Positions 35,882-44,181 of a stretch of DNA of 64,000 nucleotides are shown here, piece after piece. Source of the DNA: Rubellimicrobium aerolatum (lineage in GTDB: Bacteria; Pseudomonadota; Alphaproteobacteria; Rhodobacterales; Rhodobacteraceae); assembly GCF_017872975.1 (NCBI RefSeq), contig NZ_JAGGJP010000002.1, positions 124,001-188,000 on the forward strand. The letters run 5' to 3'. Every line of letters starts with the position of its first letter. The first letter of the stretch is position 1. A program made the translations under genes and the position numbers. Under the pieces are notes generated by a model, which saw only the letters and a list, made by a program, of their open reading frames with translations, had not been told where the DNA came from and did not search any database.

Positions 35882-36721
35882 ATGAGCCGAATGATGGGCC
35901 AGCGAAGTAAACGAGGCACCTGCAGATTAACAGGCAAGCCGGGACTACTGGTCAAATCACATATTATCCCAAAGGCATTAACTAGACCTTCTGAGGCCGG
36001 GGCGCCACTACTTCAATCCACAAAAGGCCAAGGCTTCAAGAGACGATGGAGTAGTTGGTTCGATGGCGATTTGGTGACTCGCGAAGGCGAGGACATCCTA
36101 TCTGAAATCGATGATTTGGCTATTAAAGTCCTAAGGAATCACAAGCTTATCTGGTCTGCTTGGCTTCCATTTAAGCCAGCATTTCAGAAACTGACGCCAT
36201 TCAGCGACGGGCCAAGCTTACGACAACTTGCATTCAGCCAATCAGAAGGTGAAGCACTACATAGGTTTGTTTTAAGTATTATTTGGCGAGCAGCTGCCTC
36301 TAATCTTCCAGACATGTCTGATGTGAAGATTGATAGCAACATCGAAGAGAGATTACGGCAGGCATTGCTAGATAACGCTCCTCCACCGTTAGAGCTTTTT
36401 CCAACGTCGGTTACGCAGCTTACAACTCTTGGCGAGGTACACAATCAAACGCCCTACATCGACGTAAAGCGGCAACCGGCGATGCTAGGCTTGGCCGCCA
36501 AGGACATGAGGATTTTGAGGTTGTATATTGATGGACTCATATTTCACTCCCACTTCGACTCTAAAGACGTCGAGCCCTTGAATGGAAACTCACTAATCAT
36601 CGGCGCGTCTGACAAACTTATAGTGTCCGGGGTGACTTACGAGAGATCGTTTCAGTATGAGAACCTGCTGACCGTGGCCTACGAGGCAGCTCTCGGCCCC
36701 CTTGGATCGCCAATCAAATAA
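35882..36721 (+). CDS. AT-rich unknown gene with CRLTG...SHIIPK motif (probable acquired gene)
   Basis: A 279-residue protein that I can place only in an unnamed family of accessory-genome proteins. The N-terminus reads CRLTGKPGLLVKSHIIPKALTRP, reminiscent of the Cys and His region of HNH-like zinc proteins but with a single Cys. Next comes FKRRWSSWFDGDLVTREGEDIL, then mainly helical sequence. No signal peptide or membrane segment. Base composition is strikingly lower in G+C than parE and the lipoprotein gene on either side, and the 37-bp gap from parE has no clear ribosome site. It ends 1 bp before the next gene. Likely horizontally acquired; a nuclease or defence role is speculation. Confidence 0.75.
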   Translation: MSRMMGQRSKRGTCRLTGKPGLLVKSHIIPKALTRPSEAGAPLLQSTKGQGFKRRWSSWFDGDLVTREGEDILSEIDDLAIKVLRNHKLIWSAWLPFKPAFQKLTPFSDGPSLRQLAFSQSEGEALHRFVLSIIWRAAASNLPDMSDVKIDSNIEERLRQALLDNAPPPLELFPTSVTQLTTLGEVHNQTPYIDVKRQPAMLGLAAKDMRILRLYIDGLIFHSHFDSKDVEPLNGNSLIIGASDKLIVSGVTYERSFQYENLLTVAYEAALGPLGSPIK

Positions 36722-36722
36722 A

Positions 36723-37418
36723 ATGCGCCCCGCCCTCCTCGCCCTCCTCCTCCTCGCCGCCTGCGGCCGCCCCCTCACGTCCAACGAGGTGGCGTTCCTC
36801 TCCGGTCTTCAGGGCGACGCGCTAGACGCCTCGCGGGTGCGGCTGCATGACGGGATCCAGCTCGGGGGGCCTCGGGTGGTGCCGGCGCCGCCTCGGGTGA
36901 CGTGCCAGGCGCGGCTGTTTCCGCCGCCACGGGGGGAGACGATCCGGGTGCAGACGGGGGCCATCGCGGTCTTCGAGCACGTCTATGTCCGGCGCGACCT
37001 GTATCGCGAGGACATGGTGGCGGGGTGGCCCGAGGTGCTGCCGCTCGCGGACGCGATGCTGCTGGCGCACGAGATGGTCCATGCGTGGCAGTGGCAGAAC
37101 CGGATCGTGACCGGGTATCATCCGCTGCGCGCGGCCTTCGAGCACGTGGGGGCGGCGGACCCGTATCTGTTCGAGCTGGGGAGCGGGGCGGACTTCCTCG
37201 ATTACGGCTACGAGCAGCAGGGGTCGATCATGGAGGAATACGTCTGCTGCCGGACCCTCGCGCCGGAGGCGGCGCGGACGGAGCGGCTCCATGGGATGCT
37301 GGGAGAGCATTTCCCGCTGCGGCCGCTGGAGGAGCGGATGACGGAGTGGGTCGAGCTGCCCTGGCGGGGGGTGGAGGTGGAGGGGATCTGCGACGGGGGC
37401 GGGACGGGCGCGGGGTGA
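36723..37418 (+). CDS. Putative lipoprotein with HExxH metalloprotease-like motif
   Basis: A 231-residue exported lipoprotein. The signal peptide ends in the lipobox LLLLAAC-G (Cys at about residue 15). The central AHEMVHAWQWQN provides an HExxH zinc site, with possible third ligands in the GSIMEEYV stretch. The overall family is unnamed as far as I can tell. A peptidase role at the inner face of the outer membrane is an inference from the motif. The ATG at 36723 starts one base after the preceding stop codon. Confidence 0.75.
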   Translation: MRPALLALLLLAACGRPLTSNEVAFLSGLQGDALDASRVRLHDGIQLGGPRVVPAPPRVTCQARLFPPPRGETIRVQTGAIAVFEHVYVRRDLYREDMVAGWPEVLPLADAMLLAHEMVHAWQWQNRIVTGYHPLRAAFEHVGAADPYLFELGSGADFLDYGYEQQGSIMEEYVCCRTLAPEAARTERLHGMLGEHFPLRPLEERMTEWVELPWRGVEVEGICDGGGTGAG

Positions 37419-37490
37419 GCGGGCGCGTGGGGCGGGGTTCGGCCTGCCATGCTCCACCTGACACGGGAACGCGGGTCGGAGCCGTCGCGT

Positions 37491-37512
37491 GGCGGGGTGA
37501 ACCCCGCCCTAC
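37491..37512. repeat. Single REP-like palindrome
   Basis: GGCGGGGTGAACCCCGCCCTAC is a right-hand REP-like unit (stem GGCGGGG/CCCCGCC, end CCCTAC) between the convergent lipoprotein and cytochrome genes. Confidence 0.65.
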
Positions 37513-37539
37513 GGGGTGGAGGTGTGTCCTCCCGGTGGG

Positions 37540-37932
37540 CTACTCCTGAATGCTCTCCAGATAGTCAGCCAGCGCCAGCAGCGTCTCGGGGATCGGGGTG
37601 CCGAGGCCGGGGGTCTCCTCGACGATCACGGTGGGGCCGAGGTCGGTCGCGCCGAACTCGGGCATCGCGGGGCTGAAGTGGGAGCCACGGCGATAGCCGT
37701 CGATGACGCTCATCACCTCGTCGCGGGGGAAGGTGCCGTTGTTGCGGGCGGCGATGGTCGTCAGGTCGGCGGGGCGGGGGGAGAGGCCCTCGGCCATGGG
37801 ACCCGCGCCCTTGGCGTCGGGGCCGTGGCAGGACGCGCAGTTGTCGAGGAAGGCGGCGCGGCCCGAGACCTCGGGCGGCTCGGGCACGCAGGCCATCAGC
37901 GCCAGTGGCGCGAGGAGGATGAGGTGGCGCAT
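37540..37932 (-). CDS. Lipid-anchored cytochrome c
   Basis: A 130-residue class I cytochrome c. A lipoprotein signal peptide (LLAPLALMAC, lipid Cys about residue 15) is followed by one haem site CASCHGP and a distal Met ligand likely in HFSPAMPEFG. PRPADLTTIAARNNGTFPRDEV is the usual mid-section. It would carry electrons on the periplasmic side of the membrane. The partner oxidase or dehydrogenase is not in the window. Downstream, 44 bp away on its 5-prime side, lies lolD on the same strand. Confidence 0.88.
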   Translation of the reverse strand: MRHLILLAPLALMACVPEPPEVSGRAAFLDNCASCHGPDAKGAGPMAEGLSPRPADLTTIAARNNGTFPRDEVMSVIDGYRRGSHFSPAMPEFGATDLGPTVIVEETPGLGTPIPETLLALADYLESIQE

Positions 37933-37975
37933 GGGGGGCTCCTGCTCTGGCGATCCTTGAGTCGCCTTGGGGCGA

Positions 37976-38656
37976 CTATGCCGGAACGACCCGGCCGGCG
38001 TCGAGCCTCAGCACTCGGTCCATGCGGGCCGCGAGGGCGAGGTTGTGCGTGGCGATGAGCGCCGACAGGCCGGTGGACCGCCCGAGGTCCATCAGCGCCG
38101 CGAAGACGCGATCCGAGGTGTCGGGGTCGAGGTTGCCGGTCGGCTCGTCGGCGAGGAGGAGGCGCGGGGCGTTCGCCAGCGCGCGGCAGAAGGCGACGCG
38201 CTGCTGCTCGCCCCCGGAAAGCTGGGCGGGGCGGTGGTGGGCGCGGGGGCGGACGCCGACGCGGTCGAGGAGGTCCATGGCGCGGGACTCGGCGTCCCGG
38301 CGGGGGGTGCCGTGGGCGAGTTGGGGGAGCACGACGTTCTCCAGCGCGGTGAACTCGGGCAGGAGGTGGTGGAACTGGTAGACGAAGCCCACGAGGTCGC
38401 GGCGGGCGATTGTGCGGGCGCGGTCGCCAAGGCGCGTCATGTCGGTGCCGGCGAGGATCACCTGCCCCTCGTCCGGCGTGTCGAGCAGGCCCGCGATGTG
38501 GAGGAGCGTGGACTTGCCCGCGCCGGAGGGGGCGACGAGCGCCACGACTTCGCCCGTCTGGAGGGTGAGGTCGATGCCGCGCAGGACCTCGACGGCGGTG
38601 GGCTTGCCGGGGTTGTAGGTCTTGCGGATGCCGTGGAGCGCGAGCGCCTCATTCAT
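37976..38656 (-). CDS. lolD: Lipoprotein-releasing ABC transporter ATPase LolD
   Basis: A 226-residue ATPase of the Lol machine that frees outer-membrane lipoproteins from the inner membrane to the carrier LolA. Walker A is APSGAGKST, the Q-loop [16 protein letters not shown] (a LolD hallmark), signature LSGGEQQR and Walker [13 protein letters not shown]. Its start overlaps the end of the lolCE permease gene by 8 bp, so the two are translationally coupled. Confidence 0.95.
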   Translation of the reverse strand: MNEALALHGIRKTYNPGKPTAVEVLRGIDLTLQTGEVVALVAPSGAGKSTLLHIAGLLDTPDEGQVILAGTDMTRLGDRARTIARRDLVGFVYQFHHLLPEFTALENVVLPQLAHGTPRRDAESRAMDLLDRVGVRPRAHHRPAQLSGGEQQRVAFCRALANAPRLLLADEPTGNLDPDTSDRVFAALMDLGRSTGLSALIATHNLALAARMDRVLRLDAGRVVPA

Positions 38657-39932
38657 AGCGCAGCGCCTCGACGGGGTTCATGCGGGCGGCACGGCGGGCG
38701 GGGAAGATCGTGACGACCCAGGACAGGACCAGCGACAGCGAGACGGCGGACAGGATGTCGGCCCATTCGAGCTTGGCGGGCAGGCGGTAGAGGCCCCGGA
38801 TGGACGGGTCCCAGACGCCGCCGCCCGAGAGGTAGTTCACGGCGGCGAAGATCGGGTCGATCCAGATGGCGAAGGCGCAGCCGAGGAGGACGCCCAGGAT
38901 CGTGCCGATGGTGCCGATGGAGGCGCCGCAGAGGAAGAACACCCGCAGGACCGCGCCCTCGGTGAGGCCCATGGTGCGGAGGATGCCGATGTCGCGGCCC
39001 TTGTTCTTCACCAGCATGATGAGGCCGGAGATGATGTTCATCGACGCGATGAGGACGAGGACCGAGAGGATCACGAACATCACGTTGTCCTCGACCGTCA
39101 GGGCCGAGAGGAACGCGCCGGAGGAGTCCTTCCAGGTCCAGGCGTAGGCGTCGGGACCGGCGGCCTCGACGATGGCGGGGACGAGGGCCTCGATGGCTTC
39201 GGGGTCGGCGACGGTGACCTCGATCTCGTCGGCCACGCCCTCGCGGTTGAAGAAGGTCTGCGCGGCGGGCAGCGGCAGGTAGGCGCGGGTGCGGTCGATG
39301 TCGTAGCGGCCGGCGGTGAAGATGAAGGCGACCGGGTAGGAGGAGACGCGGGGCGAGACGCCCATCGGCGTGCGCGCGCCGTCGGGCGAGATGATCCGCA
39401 GGCGGTCGCCGACGTTCAGCCCGAGCTCGCGCGCGATGCCGGAGCCGATGGCGATGCCGGTGGGGAAGTCGGCGAGGCTGCCCTCGGCGGTCTCGGGGTT
39501 GGCGATGCGGGGGATCTGGGCCAGGTCCTCCGGGGCGATGCCGAGGACCTCCATCCCGGCGTTGCGGCCCTGGTTGGTGCCCATCACCTGCCCGCGCACG
39601 AGGGGCGCGGCGCGAGTGACGCCTTCAACCCCAGCGATGCGCGCGGCCCTGGCGGCGGCATCGGGGATGGTGCGGTCCTCCTGCCCCTGCGGGCCGATCC
39701 GGGGGGAGACATAGATCGTCACGTGGGCGTTCGCCCCGAGGATGGTGTCCACGAACTCCTCGCGGAAGCCGGAGCGGACGGCGAGCGTCGCCACCAGCGC
39801 GAAGACGGCCAGCGTCACGCCGACGAGGCTGATCCAGGTCATCACCGAGACGCCGCCCTCGGCCCGCCGGGCGCGCAGGTAGCGCCACGCGATCATCCAT
39901 TCGTAGGGGGCGAAGGGGGCGGTGCGGGCCAT
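38649..39932 (-). CDS. lolC: Lipoprotein-releasing ABC transporter permease LolC/LolE
   Basis: A 427-residue permease with four membrane segments. The first is near residues 23-50 and the last three in the C-terminal third ([57 protein letters not shown]). A large periplasmic MacB-like domain lies between. The C-terminal [14 protein letters not shown] is typical. Alphaproteobacteria usually carry one such gene, so the protein probably acts as a homodimer. It overlaps lolD. proS, commonly next to lolCE in relatives, lies 1.6 kb away behind two inserted genes. Confidence 0.93.
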   Translation of the reverse strand: MARTAPFAPYEWMIAWRYLRARRAEGGVSVMTWISLVGVTLAVFALVATLAVRSGFREEFVDTILGANAHVTIYVSPRIGPQGQEDRTIPDAAARAARIAGVEGVTRAAPLVRGQVMGTNQGRNAGMEVLGIAPEDLAQIPRIANPETAEGSLADFPTGIAIGSGIARELGLNVGDRLRIISPDGARTPMGVSPRVSSYPVAFIFTAGRYDIDRTRAYLPLPAAQTFFNREGVADEIEVTVADPEAIEALVPAIVEAAGPDAYAWTWKDSSGAFLSALTVEDNVMFVILSVLVLIASMNIISGLIMLVKNKGRDIGILRTMGLTEGAVLRVFFLCGASIGTIGTILGVLLGCAFAIWIDPIFAAVNYLSGGGVWDPSIRGLYRLPAKLEWADILSAVSLSLVLSWVVTIFPARRAARMNPVEALRYE

Positions 39933-40110
39933 GGGTCTTGCTCCGGTCTAGGGGCGCAGGTGGCATGGCCCCGCCGGAAGGGTCAAGGGCGGGGTCGGGC
40001 TAAGCCCTTGGCCGAATTGGGACGGCGATCTACCCAGTTCGGATGAGGGACGGACAATTGCCGCCCCCGGCCCCGCCATCTACTTACGTTTCATCAACCT
40101 TTCCAGGAGA

Positions 40111-40728
40111 ATGAACGTGCTAGGCCTCAGATGCGCCGCCGTGGCGGCGGTCCTATCCCTTCCCGTGTCCGCGCAAGCCGTCGTGATCGACTTCGATCCC
40201 CTGGAAGCGGAGCACGGCTGGTATTCGCAGATCGGCTACGGCTACGAGGAGGACGGCTTCGAGGTGACCGCGGGCGCCGAGGAGTCCAACGGGCTCGGCG
40301 TCTGGGGCACGGAGGGGCCGGGCTACCAGGGCTCGGCGGCGCTGTTCAACGACACGCCGGGCGGGGTCGTGACGCTGCGGCGCATCGGCGGCGGCGCCTT
40401 TGCCCTCGATGCCATCGATCTGGCGGGGCTTTATGCCGCCAGCGCGGCCTCGATCACCTTCGACGCCATCCTCGCGATCGGCGGGACGGCCTCGCAGACG
40501 TTCCAGCTCGACGCGCTGGCCGGGTTCGAGACTTTCACGTTCGGCAGCCTGTTCGACGACATCCTGTCGGTGTCGTGGATGCAGTCCTCGCCCTATCACC
40601 AGTTCGACAACATCGCGGCCGACTCGGCGTCGGGCACGCCGGCCCCGGTCCCGCTGCCGGCAAGCCTGCCGCTGCTGCTGGGCGCGCTGGGGGCGGTGGC
40701 CCTGGTCCGGCGCGCGCGGACGGCCTGA
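40111..40728 (+). CDS. VPLPA-CTERM sorted exported protein
   Basis: A 205-residue secreted protein. A signal peptide ends near SAQA. The mature part is rich in Gly, Ser and acidic residues (GFEVTAGAEESNGLGVWG, FQLDALAGFETFTF). The C-terminus is a full sorting signal: VPLPASLPLL, a hydrophobic helix and RRARTA. That tripartite tail is the VPLPA-CTERM signal for an exosortase-type transpeptidase, usually linked to extracellular polysaccharide. No exosortase gene lies in the window. The ribosome site CCAGGAGA precedes the ATG. Function of the mature part unknown. Confidence 0.87.
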   Translation: MNVLGLRCAAVAAVLSLPVSAQAVVIDFDPLEAEHGWYSQIGYGYEEDGFEVTAGAEESNGLGVWGTEGPGYQGSAALFNDTPGGVVTLRRIGGGAFALDAIDLAGLYAASAASITFDAILAIGGTASQTFQLDALAGFETFTFGSLFDDILSVSWMQSSPYHQFDNIAADSASGTPAPVPLPASLPLLLGALGAVALVRRARTA

Positions 40729-40737
40729 CGGCCCGGC

Positions 40738-40759
40738 GGCCCGCCCAGGAGGGTGGGCC
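40738..40759. terminator. Hairpin between convergent VPLPA and ThuA genes
   Basis: GGCCCGCCC (40738-40746), loop AGGA, GGGTGGGCC (40751-40759) with one G-U pair possible. It begins 10 bp after the VPLPA stop and ends 7 bp before the ThuA stop. Confidence 0.5.
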
Positions 40760-40765
40760 CTCGCC

Positions 40766-41476
40766 TCACCAGTGGCTGCCGGGGCTCTGGAGGTGCTCCA
40801 CCCCCTGCCCCGCCGCCAGCGCCTTGCCGGCGGCGGCCCAGAGGAGGCCCCGGCGCAGCATCTCGAAGGGGGTCCCTTCGGCGATCACGTCGGCCTTGTG
40901 GCCGAGGGCGTTGTAGTAGACGCGGCCGAGGCCCCAGGCCTTCGTCCAGGCGACCGGCATCTCCACCTCGCCGTTGGGGGCGTGATACCAGGGCACCGTC
41001 GGGAAGGTGGTGGTGGCGAGGACGCGGTTCGCCGGATCGACGTGCAGGTAGTATTGCTCGGTCGCGACCTCGAAGTCGGGGAGGCCCCGGACCAGCGCGT
41101 CGTCGGGGCGGGTGATCCGCACCGTGTAGCGCTGGCCGTCGCCGCCGGGGTGCGCGACCCACTGGCCCCCCGTCATGAACTGCCAGAGCGGGTTGCCCCG
41201 GAAGGCGTCGCACATCCCGCCGTGGCAGCCGGCGAGGCCGGTGCCGCGCGCCACCGCCTCGGAGACGTTCGTCGCGCGTTCGCGCGACAGGTCGCTCATG
41301 GTCCAGACCGGCACGAGGAGGTCGAGGGCGCGGAGCGCGTCGGCGTCGTCGAAGCAGTCGAGGGAGTCGGTGACGGCCACCTCCGCCCCCTCGGCTTCCA
41401 GCATCCGGCGGAACAGGTCGGCCACGCGGTCGGGCTCGTGCCCCTCCCAGCCGCCCCAAGTGATGAGTGCCTTCAT
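40766..41476 (-). CDS. ThuA domain protein
   Basis: A 236-residue ThuA-like protein with a class I glutamine amidotransferase-like fold lacking a nucleophile Cys. It shows ITWGGWEGHEPDRVADLF at the N-terminus, GLAGCHGGMCDAFRGN and YYNALGHKADV. ThuA proteins act in trehalose, sucrose or palatinose use or as carbohydrate-linked enzymes of unknown chemistry. No trehalose operon is adjacent. It is transcribed towards the VPLPA gene and lies 71 bp from the end of proS. Confidence 0.88.
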   Translation of the reverse strand: MKALITWGGWEGHEPDRVADLFRRMLEAEGAEVAVTDSLDCFDDADALRALDLLVPVWTMSDLSRERATNVSEAVARGTGLAGCHGGMCDAFRGNPLWQFMTGGQWVAHPGGDGQRYTVRITRPDDALVRGLPDFEVATEQYYLHVDPANRVLATTTFPTVPWYHAPNGEVEMPVAWTKAWGLGRVYYNALGHKADVIAEGTPFEMLRRGLLWAAAGKALAAGQGVEHLQSPGSHW

Positions 41477-41547
41477 GCGTTGTCCTCCCCGGCGCGGAAG
41501 GGACAGGATTCGGCCGGGACGGTCAAGCCGCCCCGGCCACGTCGGGA

Positions 41548-42888
41548 TCAGGGATGCGCGGCGTAGATTTGCGCCACGCGGTCGATGGCGGCGTCGGGGG
41601 ACATCTCCTCGCTCTCGCCGGTGCGGCGGGAGGTCAGCTCCACGACGCCGGTCTTTAGGCCGCGCGGGCCGACGGTGATGCGCCAGGGCAGGCCGATGAG
41701 GTCGGTGGTCGCGAACTTCTCGCCCGCCCGGGCGTCGCGGTCGTCGTAGAGCGGGTCGAGGCCGCGCGCCTGGAGGCCCTTGTAGATCGCCTCGCAGGCG
41801 GCGTCGGCCTCGCTGTCGCCCTGCTTGAGGTTGACGATGGCGGCGTGGAAGGGGGTCACGCCCTCGGGCCAGATGATGCCCTTGTCGTCGTGCGACGCCT
41901 CGATGATCGCGCCGAGGAGGCGGGAGACGCCGATGCCGTGCGAGCCCATCTCGACGGGGACCTTGCGGCCGTCGGCGGTGGCGACGGTGGCGCCCATGGC
42001 CTCGGAATACTTGGTGCCGAAGTAGAAGATCTGGCCGACCTCGATGCCGCGCGCCACGCGGCGGCGCTCCTCGGGGACCTGCTCGAAGGCGGTGGCGTCA
42101 TGCGTCTCGTCGGTGCGGGCGTAGAGCGACGTGAATTCCCGGCAGATGGCGGCGACCTCCTCCCGGTCGTCGTAGTCCACCTGGCGGTCGCCGAGCTTGA
42201 GGTCGGTCACGGCGGAGTCGTAGAAGACCTCGGACTCGCCCGTGCTCGCCAGCACCAGGAACTCGTGGGTGTTGTCGCCGCCGATCGGGCCCGAGGCGGC
42301 GCGCATCGGGATGGCGGTCAGGCCCATGCGTTCATAGGTCCGCAGGTAGCTGACCATGTGGCGGTTGTAGGCGTGGAGCGCGGCGTCGCGGTCGAGGTCG
42401 AAGTTGTAGCCGTCCTTCATCAGGAACTCGCGCCCGCGCATGACGCCGAAGCGGGGGCGCATCTCGTCCCGGAACTTCCACTGGATGTGGTAGAGCGTCA
42501 GCGGCAGGTCCTTGTAGGAGGACACCGAGGAGCGGAAGATGTCGGTGATCATCTCCTCGTTGGTGGGACCATACAGGAGCTCGCGCTTCTGGCGGTCGGT
42601 GATCCGCAGCATCTCCTCGCCGTAGTCGTCGTAGCGGCCGGATTCGCGCCAGAGGTCCGCCGTCTGAAGGGTGGGCATCAGGAGCGGGATGTGCCCGGCG
42701 CGGCCCTGCTCCTCGTGGACGATCCGCTCCACCCGCCGCAGGACCTTGAGGCCGAGGGGGAGCCAGGAGTAGATGCCCGCCGCCTGCTGCTTGATCATGC
42801 CCGCGCGCAGCATGAAGCGGTGCGAGACGATCTGCGCCTCCGCCGGGTTTTCCTTGAGGACGGGGAGGAAGTAGCGGGAAAGGCGCAT
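41548..42888 (-). CDS. proS: Proline--tRNA ligase (short alphaproteobacterial form)
   Basis: Class II aminoacyl-tRNA synthetase of 446 residues. It begins [19 protein letters not shown]. Motif 2 region is [21 protein letters not shown], and [10 protein letters not shown] and [14 protein letters not shown] follow. At this length it lacks the roughly 180-residue editing insertion of the E. coli type, as in other alphaproteobacteria, so Ala-tRNA(Pro) editing would need a separate YbaK/ProXp-like protein. The ATG at 42888 is preferred over an upstream start that only adds unrelated residues. Confidence 0.95.
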   Translation of the reverse strand: MRLSRYFLPVLKENPAEAQIVSHRFMLRAGMIKQQAAGIYSWLPLGLKVLRRVERIVHEEQGRAGHIPLLMPTLQTADLWRESGRYDDYGEEMLRITDRQKRELLYGPTNEEMITDIFRSSVSSYKDLPLTLYHIQWKFRDEMRPRFGVMRGREFLMKDGYNFDLDRDAALHAYNRHMVSYLRTYERMGLTAIPMRAASGPIGGDNTHEFLVLASTGESEVFYDSAVTDLKLGDRQVDYDDREEVAAICREFTSLYARTDETHDATAFEQVPEERRRVARGIEVGQIFYFGTKYSEAMGATVATADGRKVPVEMGSHGIGVSRLLGAIIEASHDDKGIIWPEGVTPFHAAIVNLKQGDSEADAACEAIYKGLQARGLDPLYDDRDARAGEKFATTDLIGLPWRITVGPRGLKTGVVELTSRRTGESEEMSPDAAIDRVAQIYAAHP

Positions 42889-42943
42889 TCGCTGGTCCTT
42901 GGCGGCGGGTTCATCGGGCCGCGCCGTGTTAGGGCACTGCAAC

Positions 42944-42972
42944 GGGCCGGGCAAGCCAAGCCTGCCCGGCCC
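42944..42972 (-). terminator. Hairpin terminator upstream of proS
   Basis: GGGCCGGGCA (42944-42953), 9-base loop, TGCCCGGCCC (42963-42972). The 10-bp perfect stem lies 24 bp after the stop of the small oxidase-like gene on the minus strand and 55 bp before the proS start. No T tract. Confidence 0.6.
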
Positions 42973-42996
42973 CGCACTCGTCACGCCCCCGGAGGG

Positions 42997-43425
42997 TCAC
43001 ACCGCGCCGATCGCCGCGCCGAGGCGTGCCCCATGCCCGGAGGCCTGGGCCACGCCGAATCCATAGCGCAGGACCGTGAACAAAAAGATAAGCATGGAGC
43101 CGAAGCTCAGGAACGCGCCCAGGACGATGACGGGGAAGCCTTCGGGCCGACCCGCGATCTCCACGGCGAGGCCGCCGGACATCAGCAGGACGCCGGGGAT
43201 GGCGAGGGCGGCGTGGACGCGCGGGAGCCGGCCCTGCGCCGCGCGCGGGGTCAGGCGGTAGTAGATCGCGAAGAGGGCCATGGTCACCCAGCCCAGGAGG
43301 TTGAGGTGGGCGTGGACGGGGGCGAACTGGAAGTTGCCGGTCGGCCCCATCCAGAGGCCGAGCACCATGCCGGCGGTCACGCAGAGGACGGCGGACAGGA
43401 AGAAGACGTTGGCGATGTCGCGCAT
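42997..43425 (-). CDS. Small membrane protein resembling a haem-copper oxidase subunit I fragment
   Basis: A 142-residue protein with four hydrophobic segments. The second contains VHAHLNLLGWVTMALFAIYY, the helix that in cytochrome oxidase subunit I bears haem-ligand His residues. It is far too short for a full subunit. Such stand-alone proteins are known in proteobacteria next to nitric oxide or oxidase genes and may bind haem or act in assembly. The cupin gene lies 44 bp upstream on the same strand, suggesting a two-gene operon. Confidence 0.72.
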   Translation of the reverse strand: MRDIANVFFLSAVLCVTAGMVLGLWMGPTGNFQFAPVHAHLNLLGWVTMALFAIYYRLTPRAAQGRLPRVHAALAIPGVLLMSGGLAVEIAGRPEGFPVIVLGAFLSFGSMLIFLFTVLRYGFGVAQASGHGARLGAAIGAV

Positions 43426-43469
43426 TTGAAGGGTCCTGAAGAAACAAGGGTAGGTGAAAGGGTCCGGCC

Positions 43470-44012
43470 TCAGAGCGGCGAGCCGGTGAAGGTGGCGCCG
43501 TGCCGCCCGGCGCTCTCGATGACGGCGGCCATGTCCTCGGGGAGGCGGCAGGCCCGTTGGGCCATCTCGGCGAAGAAGCCCTCGAAGCCGCCGGGCGTCA
43601 GGATCAGGAGGTGGCGCGAGGCGGTGAGCGCGCGGAACGTGTGCTCGGTCCCGCGCGGGATGAAGGCGGCCTCGCCCGGTCCCTTGCGGAAGGTCCGACC
43701 GGCGACCCAGAACTCCACCTCGCCGGTGAGGATGACGAAGCATTCGTCCTCGCGCGCGTGGACGTGTCGCGGCGGGCCGGAACGGGCGGGCGAGGTGCTG
43801 TCCACGATGGACAGCGCGCCACCCGTGGCGGCGGCGGGCAGGATCGCGCGGTAGGTCGTGCCGTTCCAGTCGTGCAGGGGCGCGGCCCCGTCAGGAGCGG
43901 GCGCGGAAACGGGCATGGCGCAACGGCCGAGGAGGTCGCGGGCCATGCGCGCGCCGAGGTCGGTCCTGCCGGGATCGGCCGCCATGGGACGGCGGCGGGA
44001 AAAGGCGTTCAT
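43470..44012 (-). CDS. Cupin domain protein
   Basis: A 180-residue protein with one cupin beta-barrel. The metal motif is PPRHVHAREDECFVILTGEVEFW (His, His, Glu) and the second conserved motif GEAAFIPRGTEHTFR. Function ranges from small-molecule binding to dioxygenase; no more can be said. Start ATG at 44012; internal ATGs exist at codons 10, 23 and 33. It precedes the small oxidase-like gene and is divergent from the PerM gene. Confidence 0.85.
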   Translation of the reverse strand: MNAFSRRRPMAADPGRTDLGARMARDLLGRCAMPVSAPAPDGAAPLHDWNGTTYRAILPAAATGGALSIVDSTSPARSGPPRHVHAREDECFVILTGEVEFWVAGRTFRKGPGEAAFIPRGTEHTFRALTASRHLLILTPGGFEGFFAEMAQRACRLPEDMAAVIESAGRHGATFTGSPL

Positions 44013-44181
44013 CTGATGCTCCGGTGGAAATGGGGCGTTGGGAAATTCTCAATGGTTGCAGGCTAGACCGGGGGCGGGGGCCGGCGAAAGTCAGGGAATC
44101 CCCACCCGGGGCCGCCCGTCCTTGCCAAGCGGCGGGGCGTCGGCCACATCTGGGCGGGTCAGCGAAGGGGGACGGACCGCG

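Noticed and set aside
41548-42888. proS thought truncated because it lacks the editing insertion
   Set aside because: The short form of about 440 residues is normal for alphaproteobacteria and all catalytic motifs are present.
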